Source: Silurus meridionalis (Eukaryota > Chordata > Actinopteri > Siluriformes > Siluridae). Taken from it: a stretch of 64,000 nucleotides of DNA. Positions 22,915 to 30,501 of this stretch are shown one piece after another; positions within the stretch are counted from its first letter, which is position 1, and each line of letters begins with the position of its first letter. A program made the translations under genes and the position numbers. The notes under the pieces were generated by a model. It ran no database searches. It saw nothing but the letters and a program-made list of their open reading frames with translations, and was not told the DNA's origin. The stretch covers positions 3,950,112-4,014,111 of the forward strand of contig NC_060906.1 in NCBI RefSeq assembly GCF_014805685.1, read 5' to 3'.

Positions 22915-24887
22915 CAGAGAGAGGGTGACGGGAAGAGAAGGATATGGATTATTAAGTGTAACTATTGGTGTATGAAAGTTAATGTCACTGTGCAGTTTGG
23001 ACTCCGGCAAGACTTGCTATGGCAGCATAACTAAAAGGGAGAACCAGAAGGTAACACAGACATGAGGGATCGATATATGTTGTGAAATATGTTGGCTGAA
23101 TAAAGAAAGAACCCAAATCAACCACACGCTTGTTGTCTTCTTCGAGTGTGCTACATGAAGCAGAGCTTTTATGTTCAGCATTAAAGTTCTGAGGAGGAAG
23201 TTTGTTTCTTTTCACTGCACACTGATGATTTTTCACAGAGGCTTTGGGTCTGATGTACATATGTGTGAAGCTGCAGCACAAACGTGTCTTAAAACCACTG
23301 CAATGTGTCTGAAATCACTGTAATACTGTTAGAGTTCACTTTCAGTAACACAAACTACAAACACATGTCCTGTTTCCTCTCTTACACACACACACACACA
23401 CACACTGCATAAAAGAAACAGACTTGTTCTTGTCACTGAATAAACCGTTTCAATGTTCAGTTTATTTATCTATTTTCTCTTATTAACACAATCTATTTTT
23501 TATATTTCTGCTATCATCCATTCATCCATCCACACATCCATCCATCCACACATCCATCCATCCACACCACTCATTCTAAAACACACAGGATGTGTAATGT
23601 GTAGAAACTGAGAGAGTGAAGTGTGTGTCATTGTGTATCTGCAGGTTGCGTGGTTGTGGAGTATTAGATGAAGGCTGTGCTGCTCTCGCTTCAGCTCTGA
23701 GATCAAACCCCTCACACCTGAGAGAACTGGATCTGTCTCTGAATAAAGTAGGAGACTCAGGAGTGAAGTGTCTCTCTGCTGTACTGGAGAATCCTCACTG
23801 TAAACTGGAGATACTGGGGTAAGATCATCTCTCTGAGAGTCACATGACCTGCTCCTCAGTAACACACATTGTCTAATAGTGAGACTGAAGCAGAGCTTTT
23901 AGGTTCAGCATCAATGTTCTGAGGAGGAACTTTATAGTTTTATTTTTCACTTTTGTTTGTCAGTTTAAATTTTCGAAGGGGACACAAATAATACAGTCAA
24001 ATTGTACTTATAAAGACACAGTGTCCCCACAGTGAAAAACTTTTTTTTTATTGTAGCATGGAGACTGCGTCATTATGGTTATTTTCAAAGTTTTTCTCAG
24101 GTTAAATGACAAAGCAAAACAAGGAATTAAAAAAAGGTTTAAGATTTTATTTAAAATTAATTAAGACACTTAAGAACAGAATAGAAATTGATTATTAAAA
24201 AAAATACAGTTCTGACGTAGCACAGTGCTCATTTAGTAAATGCACAGCTAAACAATATGCTCATTATGGCCATTAATGTTAAGTTAACGTTATGGATCCC
24301 TGGTGTTCTAGTGGTTAGGATGCGGCGCTCTCACCGCTGCGGCCCAGGTTCGATCCACGGTTTAGTTTAGTTTAATATTAAATTAACATTATGCCAAGTC
24401 GTCCCAAATAAAACACTGCATGGGAAACGGCTTTGGTGTGTTAGTGTCAATGCACTATGCTACAAGCTACTGTAAACAAGCTAACGTTCACTAGACAAGT
24501 CATATTTTAATCGCTTATATAGCAGATTCATGGAAAATGACATTGGTAATCAGCATTTTTGCCGCATCGCTTTATTTAAAGTGAATAAAATACCCGAGTT
24601 AATGGAGTTGAACATTGAGGCAGACACACAATGACTCTGTGTGTAGAGTAGGTGAGATGAACTGGGAACGCAGGCAGTGGGTCAAATCACTGTGAGGAAG
24701 GGGAGGGGGGGACCCAACTGTTTCTAAATGCAGTTTTTGCGTTTGTTTTTTTTCCTACTAACACAATTATTTAGGTATACATACATATATTTTTCACAAT
24801 AGAGAGTGCAATATTTTTTGAATAATTTTTTGGGACCACCTGGATGAACAACTCGGATAACAGGTCTCCATCCCCCAGGATTTACAT

Positions 24888-24923
<36 letters not shown>

Positions 24924-25437
24924 TAAAAGAAACAGACTTGTTCTTGTCACTGAATAAACCCTTTCAATATTCAGTTTATTTATCTGAATTCTCTGATTTA
25001 CACAATCTATTGTTTATATTTCTGCTATCATCCATCCATCCATCCATCCATCCACCCATCCATCCATCCACACATCCATCCATCCACACACACATCCATC
25101 CATCCACACATCCATCCATCCATCCATCCATCCATCCATCCATCCATCCATGCATCCATGCATCCATACATCCATCCATCCACACCATTCATTTCAAAAC
25201 ACACAAAGGATGTGTATTTGTAGAAACTGAGAGAGTGAAGTGTGTGTCATTGTGTATCTGCAGGTTGTGTGATTGTGGAGTATCAGATGAAGGCTGTGCT
25301 GCTCTCGCTTCAGCTCTGAGATCAAACCCCTCACACCTGAGAGATCTGGATCTGACTCTGAATAAAGTAGGAGACTCAGGAGTGAAGTGTCTCTCTGCTG
25401 TACTGGAGAATCCTCACTGTCAACTGGAGATACTGTG
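9112..25437 (+). CDS. NLRC3-like NLR immune receptor, multi-exon (overall gene)
   Basis: Fish NLRC3-like genes encode cytosolic receptors with a FISNA segment, a NACHT ATPase and leucine-rich repeats. Here a phase-consistent chain runs 9112-9164, 9769-9885, 11745-11798, 12026-13960, 14352-14546, 15633-15806, 23645-23818 and 25264-25437, all with GT-AG borders. Every junction joins in frame (2+1 nt splits), which is strong evidence for the model. No stop codon or C-terminal domain (such as B30.2) is visible after the last good LRR exon. The next LRR copies (26319 and 31270) are decayed or mis-sequenced, so the 3' end is unresolved. A Gypsy element of over 7 kb lies in the intron at 15807-23644. 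Whether the gene is expressed or is a pseudogene cannot be decided here. Confidence 0.75.
9769..9885 (+). CDS. NLR N-terminal linker exon
   Basis: A 117-nt exon between a pyrimidine-rich acceptor (TTTTCTACAG) and the donor CACAG|GTAAC. It encodes [18 protein letters not shown], a segment typical of the N-terminal exons of fish NLRC3-like proteins. Phase is 1 nt in and 2 nt out, matching both neighbours. A partial duplicate of the acceptor and exon start lies at 11144-11232. Confidence 0.75.
10470..10542. repeat. CA microsatellite
   Basis: About 73 bp of nearly pure CA in an NLR intron. Predicted Cys-Val or Thr-His proteins here are artefacts of the repeat. Confidence 0.97.
11144..11232 (+). 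pseudogene. Partial duplicate of the NLR linker exon
   Basis: This matches 9717-9790: the same TTTTAGCAACAAT upstream stretch, the same TTTCTACAG acceptor and ACTACAGAGAGAGAAA exon start. The copy then diverges and reaches a stop (AATTAA) after about a dozen codons. It looks like a tandem duplication of the exon's 5' edge. If spliced in, it would truncate the protein. Confidence 0.6.
11745..11798 (+). CDS. Short NLR exon before FISNA
   Basis: A 54-nt exon with acceptor TGTTCCCAG and donor CAGG|GTACGA. It encodes [17 protein letters not shown] and takes one base from and gives two bases to its neighbours, joining the frame of 9769-9885 to that of the large exon. It has no domain of its own. 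Confidence 0.6.
12026..13960 (+). CDS. NLR large exon: FISNA and NACHT ATPase domain
   Basis: About 645 codons after the acceptor CCTGTCACAG, ending at the donor GCAAT|GTAAGT. The FISNA segment (about 12040-12280) includes [18 protein letters not shown]. The NACHT P-loop GVAGIGKT is at 12426-12449 and Walker [13 protein letters not shown] at about 12636-12671. [11 protein letters not shown] follows at about 12789, then the winged-helix/HD part with [12 protein letters not shown] and [14 protein letters not shown] (near 13320). The exon ends [11 protein letters not shown], the usual junction to the LRRs. NACHT domains bind and hydrolyse ATP to drive oligomerisation. Oddities are three copies of a 15-16 residue block just before the P-loop and an Asp/Tyr/Asn-rich insertion at 13410-13475. 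There is no internal stop over 1.9 kb, so this exon looks functional. Confidence 0.93.
12282..12422 (+). repeat. Triplicated 45-48 nt coding block before the P-loop
   Basis: Three in-frame copies at 12282-12326, 12327-12374 and 12375-12422, each reading roughly KPLxEQDxxPIxNVLxK. The last runs directly into the P-loop. Copies two and three are closest to each other. Confidence 0.9.
14352..14546 (+). CDS. First LRR exon of the NLR
   Basis: 195 nt between the acceptor TTTCCTTCAG and the donor CTGAG|GTAAGA, in phase with the NACHT exon. It encodes one ribonuclease-inhibitor-type LRR with SSLRELHL and [16 protein letters not shown]. It is 21 nt longer than the 174-nt modules that follow, because TVNTLDLS repeats the strand/turn segment before SENILEDSG. 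Confidence 0.82.
15633..15806 (+). CDS. LRR exon module 1 (174 nt)
   Basis: Exactly 174 nt after TATCTGCAG and before GG|GTAAGATC. It encodes [17 protein letters not shown], then [19 protein letters not shown] and [10 protein letters not shown]. This is one full LRR exon of the fish NLR type, phase 1 nt in and 2 nt out, so copies can be added or lost without a frameshift. The LTR of Gypsy-2 begins 71 bp downstream. Confidence 0.92.
15878..16246 (+). repeat. 5' LTR of Gypsy-2 (369 bp)
   Basis: Starts TGTGGGGAAATC and ends GTGCTACA, with AATAAAG near 16191. It closely matches the 3' LTR, differing by the length of a C run near 15925 and by a few substitutions. Confidence 0.93.
16252..16268 (+). 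promoter_or_regulatory. Putative primer-binding site of Gypsy-2
   Basis: TGGCGACGAGGATGG follows the 5' LTR after a five-base spacer and starts with TGG, as tRNA primer sites do. The tRNA is not assigned. Confidence 0.55.
16293..19064 (+). CDS. gag-pro: Gypsy-2 Gag, protease and start of RT
   Basis: A 923-codon frame from the ATG at 16293. Residues 1-110 are helical and charged. A Gag capsid-like region follows (about 130-340, with [16 protein letters not shown]). A zinc-knuckle-like [14 protein letters not shown] sits near residue 438; the fourth ligand, normally cysteine, is alanine. The aspartic protease has [13 protein letters not shown] near residue 547. The frame then enters RT (LNKGWITSS) and ends by frameshift at 19064. 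Gag would form the particle, and the protease would cut the polyprotein. This is the best preserved part of the element, but the altered knuckle and the broken pol argue against activity. Confidence 0.88.
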   Translation: MTMSMNIEQLQDRLSEALLRLRLDQLQEVCVYAKLSVDGQSKRHSLIRLISGSVENVIETEDDDDVACQHVKDLLEFARGMMQHSDGADQDGAGDTDRSLSDLACLKKQYAELHRNFEMSTSMLRNEIQRVSLNVPDVSSSPVSEVTIRRDFKINGQIGERGQKDKLSYNNLVHQIEAGINKGHRESEIIDAVIRAISPGMSLRDMLEIKTDLTLSKLRTILKGHYKEESPTDLYHRLINITQESHESPQNFLFRAIELKERLLAAAREPEGEELYSPALIQKRFVLALGPGLSNDHIKYHLKACLDDPSVTDEVLITKMNEAASLESERQQKFKKTAHVKETKVMEIQAEPHQNQERMAHVLSGKEQSTHTQVKVLRTPQVTEKKDSELYEVVQQLKEEIREMRKVMATYRSIQPRERKRGCRGCQEQGRGDQCDHCFKCGQSGHLSRGAGDRYRKERKGQLKDCMAVTAHTTSSQLQKHQSMLLCDSIKQLEDRETAKRKESNLKLLQSVNANQLSTKHNAKLLNLIGEKCVVNCFLNGVPTQALWDTGSQVCLMNEKWRKEHIPHTMPRSLEEILGPGSLTGRAVNQTVIPFETWVEVTFTLGTDKATPLELEVPVLVSNEDGVADEPIIGYNVIEYLLNNGVEQPNGVTTTAMSTALSCDCKKAEVLLNLVRSNNEEYSDGVARAGKSLTKIPAKQATAVKCCIKTGPILADQNALFVPDECTRWPDGLRVEENIVRLQKGTCLRICILVYNDTVHDIDLPPRAILGYIQRVKDIYPAEVKLVTAQRENACNTTTFTTQDPLLKDSKQAHQCLENAEEVVTTQPKDLWNPPVRIEHLTPEQQRRVKQLLKEESNAFARDDGDVGCIPSLQLKIRLHDITPVKHTYMSVPKPLHKEVKEYLEDLLNKGWITSSSHRILHR
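19065..20430 (+). pseudogene. pol: Gypsy-2 reverse transcriptase and RNase H
   Basis: Between 19065 and 19351 RT sequence is recognisable (VPFG before a stop near 19320) but interrupted by stops. From 19352 a long frame carries the catalytic region [12 protein letters not shown], in which the residue after the DD pair is Asn rather than the common Ile or Leu. The thumb ([20 protein letters not shown]) follows, then RNase H with [15 protein letters not shown] near 19918 and [17 protein letters not shown] near 20236-20286. A frameshift near 20400-20430 leads into the integrase frame. The enzyme set is recognisable but could not be made as one polyprotein. Confidence 0.87.
20431..21649 (+). pseudogene. 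pol: Gypsy-2 integrase, internally deleted
   Basis: The zinc-binding part is recognisable near 20700-20840 ([12 protein letters not shown]), but only one of the two final cysteines is plain. The core has a first acidic residue in VSIDFLHL and a second in [10 protein letters not shown]. The sequence then jumps from LQEYSG straight to the C-terminal segment [15 protein letters not shown], so the stretch with the third catalytic acid is missing. After a further frameshift near 21365, an acidic tail ends in [19 protein letters not shown] (about 21570-21628). The second His-Cys pair and the catalytic Glu cannot be restored by frame changes alone. Confidence 0.85.
21650..22081 (+). other. Gypsy-2 3' untranslated region and polypurine tract
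   Basis: No gene. An AT-rich stretch is followed by the purine tract TGTAGGGGAGAA directly before the 3' LTR, in the place of the plus-strand primer. Confidence 0.75.
22082..23155 (+). repeat. 3' LTR of Gypsy-2, split by an L2 fragment
   Basis: 22082-22385 and 23085-23155 together reproduce the 5' LTR. AAATAT occurs at both edges of the insert (22380-22385 and 23085-23090) but once in the 5' LTR, so it is a 6-bp target duplication. Confidence 0.93.
22386..23084 (-). mobile_element. L2 LINE 3' fragment, antisense in the Gypsy-2 3' LTR
   Basis: About 700 bp homologous, on the opposite strand, to the 3' untranslated end of the L2 at 34001-37425: the same TATAGCGCTTTT and GCAGCTTTACACAG motifs, a GA-rich microsatellite (22881-22922) and the ATTCAATTCAATTC tail. 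No RT is left. It is flanked by the 6-bp duplication AAATAT. Predicted proteins here are untranslated-region artefacts. Confidence 0.92.
23383..23575. repeat. CA and CATC microsatellites upstream of LRR module 2
   Basis: A short CA run (about 23384-23405) is followed, after about 100 bp, by CATC/CACATC units (about 23512-23568). The same order of microsatellites precedes the modules at 25264 and 26319, so they belong to the duplicated unit. Confidence 0.85.
23645..23818 (+). CDS. LRR exon module 2 (174 nt)
   Basis: Same length, borders and phase as module 1. It encodes [18 protein letters not shown] and [19 protein letters not shown]. The intron on each side also matches modules 1 and 3. It should splice directly to module 1 after removal of the Gypsy-2-bearing intron. 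Confidence 0.92.
23960..24890 (+). other. Intron sequence between LRR modules
   Basis: Mostly AT-rich sequence with no coding signal except the tRNA-Glu-derived relic at 24297-24368. The stretch near 24660-24720 has a G-rich run. Nothing else is recognised. Confidence 0.5.
24297..24368 (+). pseudogene. tRNA-Glu (CTC)-derived relic
   Basis: TCCCTGGTGTTCTAGTGG, then CGGCGCTCTCACCGC with anticodon CTC, closely follow a tRNA-Glu. The T-arm region reads GGTTCGATCC, one base short of the usual B box, and the 3' acceptor strand is replaced by TTTAG repeats, so the acceptor stem cannot form. Imperfect 22-bp direct repeats flank it (24273-24294 and 24372-24393, three G/A differences), which suggests a retroposed copy. 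It is not expected to be a functional tRNA. Confidence 0.7.
24889..25184. repeat. CA and CATC microsatellites upstream of LRR module 3
   Basis: CA units at about 24890-24920 and CATC/CACA/GCATC units at about 25028-25184, in the same layout as before module 2 but longer. Confidence 0.92.
25264..25437 (+). CDS. LRR exon module 3 (174 nt)
   Basis: Acceptor TATCTGCAG and donor ACTGTG|GTAAG, 174 nt, same phase as the others. It encodes [17 protein letters not shown], with the variants RDLDLTLNK and HCQLEILW against the sister modules. It is the last undamaged LRR exon; no stop codon follows in frame near it. Confidence 0.9.
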
Positions 25438-25599
25438 GTAAGATCATCTCTCTGAGAGTCACATGACCTGCTCCTCAGTAACACACATTCTCTAATAGTG
25501 AGACTGAAGCAGAGCTTTTAGGTTCAGCATCAATGTTCTGAGGAGGAACTTTATAGTTTTATTTTTTAGTTTTGATTGTTAGTTTAAATTAGTGTTGAC

Positions 25600-25619
25600 A
25601 CCACACACACACACACACA

Positions 25620-25652
<33 letters not shown>

Positions 25653-25760
25653 CACTCTCTTAAATCTACACACACACACACACAACACTCTCTCTCACAC
25701 ACACATCCACAAACATGAAGCACATCACACACACACACACATTTCTCTCTTGCACTCACT

Positions 25761-25804
<44 letters not shown>

Positions 25805-26058
25805 TACACATTCCTCTCTTTCTACACACACACACACACACACACACTCACTCACTCACTCACTCACTCTCTCATACACACACACACATCACACACACTC
25901 TCTCACACAAACACACACACACACACACAGCTCACATATACACACTGCACACTGCACACACACACACACTCTCTCTCTCTCTCTCTCTCTCTCTTTCTAC
26001 TCACTATAACACACACACACACACACAAACACACCACACACACTCATATATACACAGC

Positions 26059-26097
<39 letters not shown>

Positions 26098-26109
26098 ACA
26101 CACACACAT
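25600..26109. repeat. Long compound CA/CT microsatellite
   Basis: About 500 bp of CA blocks broken by ACTC, CT and TACA variants. It precedes the fourth LRR copy, as shorter CA tracts precede the others. Proteins predicted across it are artefacts. Confidence 0.95.
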
Positions 26110-26318
26110 GCATTAAAGAAACAGATTTGTTCTTGTCACTGAATAAACTGTTTCAATATTCAGTTTATTTATCTGAATTCTCTCATTTACACAATCTATT
26201 GATTCTATTTCATCATCCATCCATCCATCCATCCATCCATCCACACTCATTTCAAAACACACACAGGATGTGTAATGTAGAAACTGAGAGAGTGAAGTGT
26301 GTCATTGTGTATCTGCAG

Positions 26319-26482
26319 GTTGTATAATTGTGGAGTATCAGATGAAGGCTGTGCTGCTCGCTTCAGCTCTGAGATCAAACCCTCACACCTGAGAGAACTG
26401 ATTTGACTGAGAAAGTAGGAGACTCAGGAGTGAAGTGTCTCTGCTGTACTGGAGAATCCTCACTGTAAACTGGAGATACAAA
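26319..26482 (+). pseudogene. Degenerate LRR exon copy 4
   Basis: Starts like the others after TATCTGCAG and encodes [12 protein letters not shown], but has several 1-6 bp deletions (for example CT lost in GCTGCTCGC and C lost in AAACCCTC) and lacks the usual GG|GTAAG donor, which reads ACAAAAGATC instead. The flanking intron also has small deletions. It is a decayed exon or a low-accuracy sequence of a good one. Confidence 0.8.
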
Positions 26483-26484
26483 AG

Positions 26485-26988
26485 ATCATCTCTGAGAAAA
26501 CATGACCTGCTCCTCAGTAACACATTCTCTAATAGTGAGACTGAAGCAGAGCTTTTAGGTTCAGCATCAATGTTCTGAGGAGGAACTTTATAGTTTTCTT
26601 TTTTTTTATTTTGTTTGTTAGTTTAAATTAGTGTTGATTAAATGTTTTATCTATTTATAATGACTTTTTATTGACTTTTGTATTGTTTCGTTTCTAATCT
26701 AATAAATGTAGAAAGTGTTGATATAAATGTGAATGTGACAGGCAGAATAATGAAGAAAGAGAAGATGATCTAATATCTAACAAACTACAAAAATCCCTCA
26801 GTGTAGAATTGAGCTGTTGTGACTTTGACTTCTGCAGCTCAAAAGTCCAATTAAACCTGCAGCATTAAATCTGTATTTCCAGTAGATTAACACCTGAAAA
26901 TACTGTCTGGAGCTGAAGAACCTGTTTTTTACTCCACATTCAGTTTTCAAACATTCACTTTACATGTTTCTCCTTTTCTCTTTGGTCA
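26485..26988 (+). other. Intron downstream of LRR copy 4
   Basis: It begins with the shared module flank (GAAGCAGAGCTTTTAGG near 26543), followed by AT-rich sequence. The part at about 26879-26980 (TTAACACCTGAAAATACTG) is homologous to 63785-63885 at the end of the window. Confidence 0.6.
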
Positions 26989-27186
26989 GTGGGTGTGATG
27001 GTCAGTGATGAGTGTGATGGTCAGTGATAGGTGATGGTCATGATGAGAGTGTGATGGTCAGTGATGCGAGTGTGATGTTCAGTGATGTGAGTGTGATGGT
27101 CAGTGATTAGTGTAATGGTCAGTGATGTGAGTGTGATTGTCAGTGATGTGATGGTCAGTGATGTGAGTGTGATGGTCAGTGATGTA
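26989..27186. repeat. Minisatellite, GTGATGGTCAGTGATG units
   Basis: About ten imperfect 17-21 bp units. The same unit makes up 63063-64000. Confidence 0.92.
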
Positions 27187-28560
27187 AATGGTAAAGTTAG
27201 AGAAGAGAGTAAAAAGACCAGTAATGGAAGTGAAGAAGGAGATCGGGTGGTGGCTGTAGGTGCTGATGAATCTCAGGCTTGTGATGTGGAGGAATCCCTG
27301 ACCGAGCAGCTGAGTGATTTATCTCAGTGTTTTCTTGAGAGAGTCAGAGATGAGGAACAGTGGTCAGACATGTCTGAAAAGGATTTTTACTCTGTCAATC
27401 AAATAAACAGATGTTTGGATGAGACTAAAGGAAAACGAGGAGTTGAAGAAAGCGATTTCTTTCCCATCTAGAAAAGTTTGTGTCTTCTGAGGAAAACATG
27501 TTCGCTCTGAACCACAGCACAAACATCTTCATTAAACAAACTCTCAACAGCAATCAGACACGGTGAACAACCTGGCAAAGAGACTAACAAGGGGAAATCT
27601 TCATAGTCATCATGTTTCCTGAGATTCTGCAGGTGGAATCCCTGGGCGTAAATGAGATAAAGGACAGAAAAAAAGAGAAATAGTTCAGAAAGTAAAGGCT
27701 TAAAGAAACCGAGTATAATCTTCCTGCAGGAGACACATAGTGACGAGGGCAATGAGGTGGATTGGGGCTTGTGGTGGAAAGGAGGAAATATCTTGAGTCA
27801 TGGATCTAATATTAGTGCTGGAGTCGTCTTTCTGTTCTCACCTAATGTTAAAGCACAAATCTTCTTACAGGATGAGGTAGAACCAGGTAGACTCTCATAG
27901 TGAGAGCTGAAATCAACCACTTCAATGTTTTGTTTGTAAATATTTCTGCTCCTAACACAGAGTCAGAGAGGGTGAAGCTTTTCTCTAAGTTAGAGAACGT
28001 TGAAAACACCAGTAGAGGACTTTATTCTCCTGGGGAGACCACATGCTGAATCAGCAAGAGTAAGAACTAAATCCCTGAACTTCTCAGACAGATGGAGAGA
28101 AAACAACCCACAAACACGTCAGTACACGTGGATGAAGTTCCACACAGGCAGGGTTTCTGCTGCACGTTTAGACATGTTCTACATATCACACACACCATGA
28201 GGAACACGGTCACACACTCTGATCTTCTCCCTACACCACTTTCAGACCATAAACTAATCCCAGTCGAGTGCACACTAATAACAAGAACACAGAAGTTTCT
28301 ACTGGCATTTCAGTCATAAACTTTACAGGAAAAAACATTGAAACACTTCAAACACTTTTGAAAAGACTGAATAAAAGAGAAGAAGAGGTTTGAATCTGTT
28401 GAATCTATGAGTCAGTGGTGAGAGATCGGGAAAGTGCATGTAAAGTGTATTGAGGCTTAAAGCACTTCTGGATGTCGCTCTGGACACGGGCGTCTGCTTG
28501 ATGCCGCACATGGGAATGTAAACACTTTGTTTATGGCCCAAATATACAAAGAGCAGGAAA
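27187..28560 (+). pseudogene. Tx1/L1-like LINE fragment: ORF1 end and endonuclease
   Basis: 27187-27471 encodes an ORF1-type C-terminus (LSDLSQCFLERV and FYSVNQINRCLDETKG). From about 27715 an endonuclease-like reading frame is seen in pieces: FLQETHSDEGNEVDWG at about 27719, an SPNV segment, and an SDHKLIPVEC region near 28247. This is the apurinic-endonuclease part of ORF2, which nicks target DNA. Stops and frameshifts are many, and I see no RT. The 5' end abuts or runs into the minisatellite. Clade assignment is from memory of fish Tx1-type elements. Confidence 0.7.
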
Positions 28561-28843
28561 GATACTCAGCTACTACTGAACTTTTTATTTGGGGAAGAGA
28601 AATGATCCTGTTTTTAGGGGTTTAATACAAACACGAGTAAAAATCCAGTTTGTATATCAGCAGATGTTCAGGAACATGAAACTTTTCAGTGAAATGGGGA
28701 ATAAATGAATGTATTTGTGATGTTGATCATGACAGCTTTCTGCAACTTAAAGTTTCAATTCAATCAAATGTTCCAACTTTTCTAATCTTTTTACCTTTTA
28801 GCAATAAAGAGACCTAAAAGTCAAGTCTTCTCCATCTCTCTCT
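28561..28843 (+). other. AT-rich sequence between the LINE fragment and the solo LTR
   Basis: No gene. Possibly the tail of the LINE fragment. An AATAAAG occurs near 28803. Confidence 0.4.
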
Positions 28844-28983
28844 TGTCAGAGATTCTGCCACGCCTCAGTAGCTGAGAGATACATGAGTTCTGCTGTCAGA
28901 ATTTGACGCCTGGTAGCTGTCACACTACCTTGTTATGCTGTTCTGAAGGACCGACAGCTGGCTCACACGGATCAGACTATATA

Positions 28984-30501
28984 CAGTTGTGTTCAAAATT
29001 ATTCAACACTGAAATTGATTGTTTTGGTCGGTTTGACATTGATTATGATCATTCAGTCATCCTGCTTACAATTAAATCAAAGACACTGTGTTCAGACAAA
29101 TATAATAACATAACATTTATAATGAAATAACCACAAATGTCTTTTCTGAGCTACATCATTATCTTTATTCAACCCCAAGTGACATTCAATCGTAGGACTG
29201 TACAACATCTACAGTTATAACAGCTTTTAAACGTGAAGCATAGCTTGACACAAGTGTCTTGCAGCGACCACGGGTATCTGCCCATTCATCTCCAAAAGCA
29301 GTTCAGTCACATTCTATTCCACTGCAACTGCTTTCTTTAAGTCCCACCAGATTCTCAATCGGATTTAAGTCTGGTGACGATGGCCACTTCAAAATGTTCA
29401 GCCTTTAATCTGCAACCATTCTAGTGGACTTGAGGTATGCTTGGGATCATTGTCCTGTTGAAAGGTCCAGCCTTCCAAGCCTCAGGTTTGTGACGGACTG
29501 CATCACATTGTCATCCAATATCTCCTGGTACTGAAGAGAATTCATGGTACCTTGACATGCTGAAGCTTCCCAGTACCTGCAGAAGCAAAACAGCCCCAAA
29601 GCATGATTGACGCCATGCTTCACAGTAGGCAAGGTGTTCTTTTCTTCATAGGCCTTGTTCTTCCTCCTAAACATAGCGTGATCCATGGGCCCAAACAGTT
29701 CTAATTTTGTTTCATCAGTCCACAGAACACTATCCCAAAACTTCTGTGGTTTGTCCACATGACTTTTGGCATATTGCAGTCGACTCTCTTATTCTTTGGG
29801 ACAGTGTGCGCCTGGGAGTTCTGGCATGGAGGCCTTCATTACGCAGGGGGTCGCCGTATTGTCTGAGCAGAAACTTCAGTACCCACACTGACAAATCTTT
29901 TCTCAGTTCCTCAGCAGTCACACAGGATTTTTCCACTCACGCTTCAGGTAGACAGCAGTTGTCAGCATCTTCTTTCTGCCACAACCAGGTAGCGTTCAAC
30001 AGTGCCCTTTGCCTTGAATTTGCGAATGATGCTTCCTATGGTGTCTCTTGGTATGTTTAACATCTTTGCAATCTTCTTATAGCCATTGCCCTTCCTGTGA
30101 AGAGTAATCACCTGTTCTCTTGTCTTCCTGGACAATTCTTGACCTCACCATGTTTGTAACCACCAGGAAATGTCTGAAGGAGCTGAGTATCACAGTCATT
30201 TTAAAGCTGCCTAATGGTGCTTATTAGGCTTTATTGCTGCTCCTGATATCCACAGGTGTTTTCAATACCTAAAACACTTCATTGAACCTCTGTTCTTCAG
30301 AGTGGTAGTCTTTAAGGGTTGAATAATTATGTCAATGAAGAACTCACAAAAGAAACATTTACTACTGTATTACAAAACTAATTGATATTTTTGTATATGG
30401 TTCTTTAAGAAGTCCTTGTAGTTTCATTCTGAATACAATTACAAATGTACTAAATTCTAAACCATTTACAGCATGGGGTTGAATAATTTTTAACATAACT
30501 G
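28984..30501 (-). mobile_element. Tc1/mariner transposon
   Basis: Imperfect 24-bp terminal inverted repeats begin CAGTTGTGTTCAAAATTATT (28984) and, from the other end, CAGTTATGTTAAAAATTATT (30501). TA flanks both ends (28982-28983 and 30502-30503), as required for this superfamily, and the LTR it interrupted has a single TA there. The transposase is on the minus strand. Length 1518 bp fits a full-length element. Confidence 0.94.
29447..30160 (-). pseudogene. Tc1-type transposase, degenerate
   Basis: Read on the minus strand, an N-terminal DNA-binding part (about 30160-29940, degenerate) precedes GLHARTPRRTLSQ and then KFWDSVLWTDETKLELFG, which carries the first catalytic Asp of the DDE/D triad. 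The usual G-rich VWGCF segment is degraded near 29590 and a downstream NSLQYQEILDDN segment follows. The frame breaks several times, so no active enzyme is expected. The enzyme would cut at the inverted repeats and insert at TA. Confidence 0.85.

Larger units (their letters stand above)
15878..23155 (+). mobile_element. Ty3/Gypsy LTR retrotransposon in the NLR intron (Gypsy-2)
   Basis: LTRs lie at 15878-16246 and 22082-23155 (the latter split by an L2) and begin TGTGGGGAAATC and end GTGTGCTACA. TGAA flanks both outer ends (15874-15877 and 23156-23159). The uninterrupted site GAGACTGAAGCAGAGC is present in sister LRR modules near 23880, 25500 and 26540, which confirms the ends. The inside has gag, protease, RT, RNase H and a deleted integrase, all in the gene's direction. 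A TGGCGACGAGGATGG primer-binding candidate lies at 16252. Frameshifts, stops and an integrase deletion make it inactive. Confidence 0.94.

Noticed and set aside
22518..22975. Overlapping open frames of about 95-117 codons near 22.5-23.0 kb and at 36.9-37.4 kb
   Set aside because: They lie in the 3' untranslated part of L2 elements and recur wherever that sequence occurs, on either strand.
25028..25184. CATC array as a CRISPR-like repeat
   Set aside because: Units are four bases, contiguous and without spacers. The genome is vertebrate.
25600..26116. Open frames of Thr-His or Cys-Val repeats
   Set aside because: They are translations of CA microsatellites.
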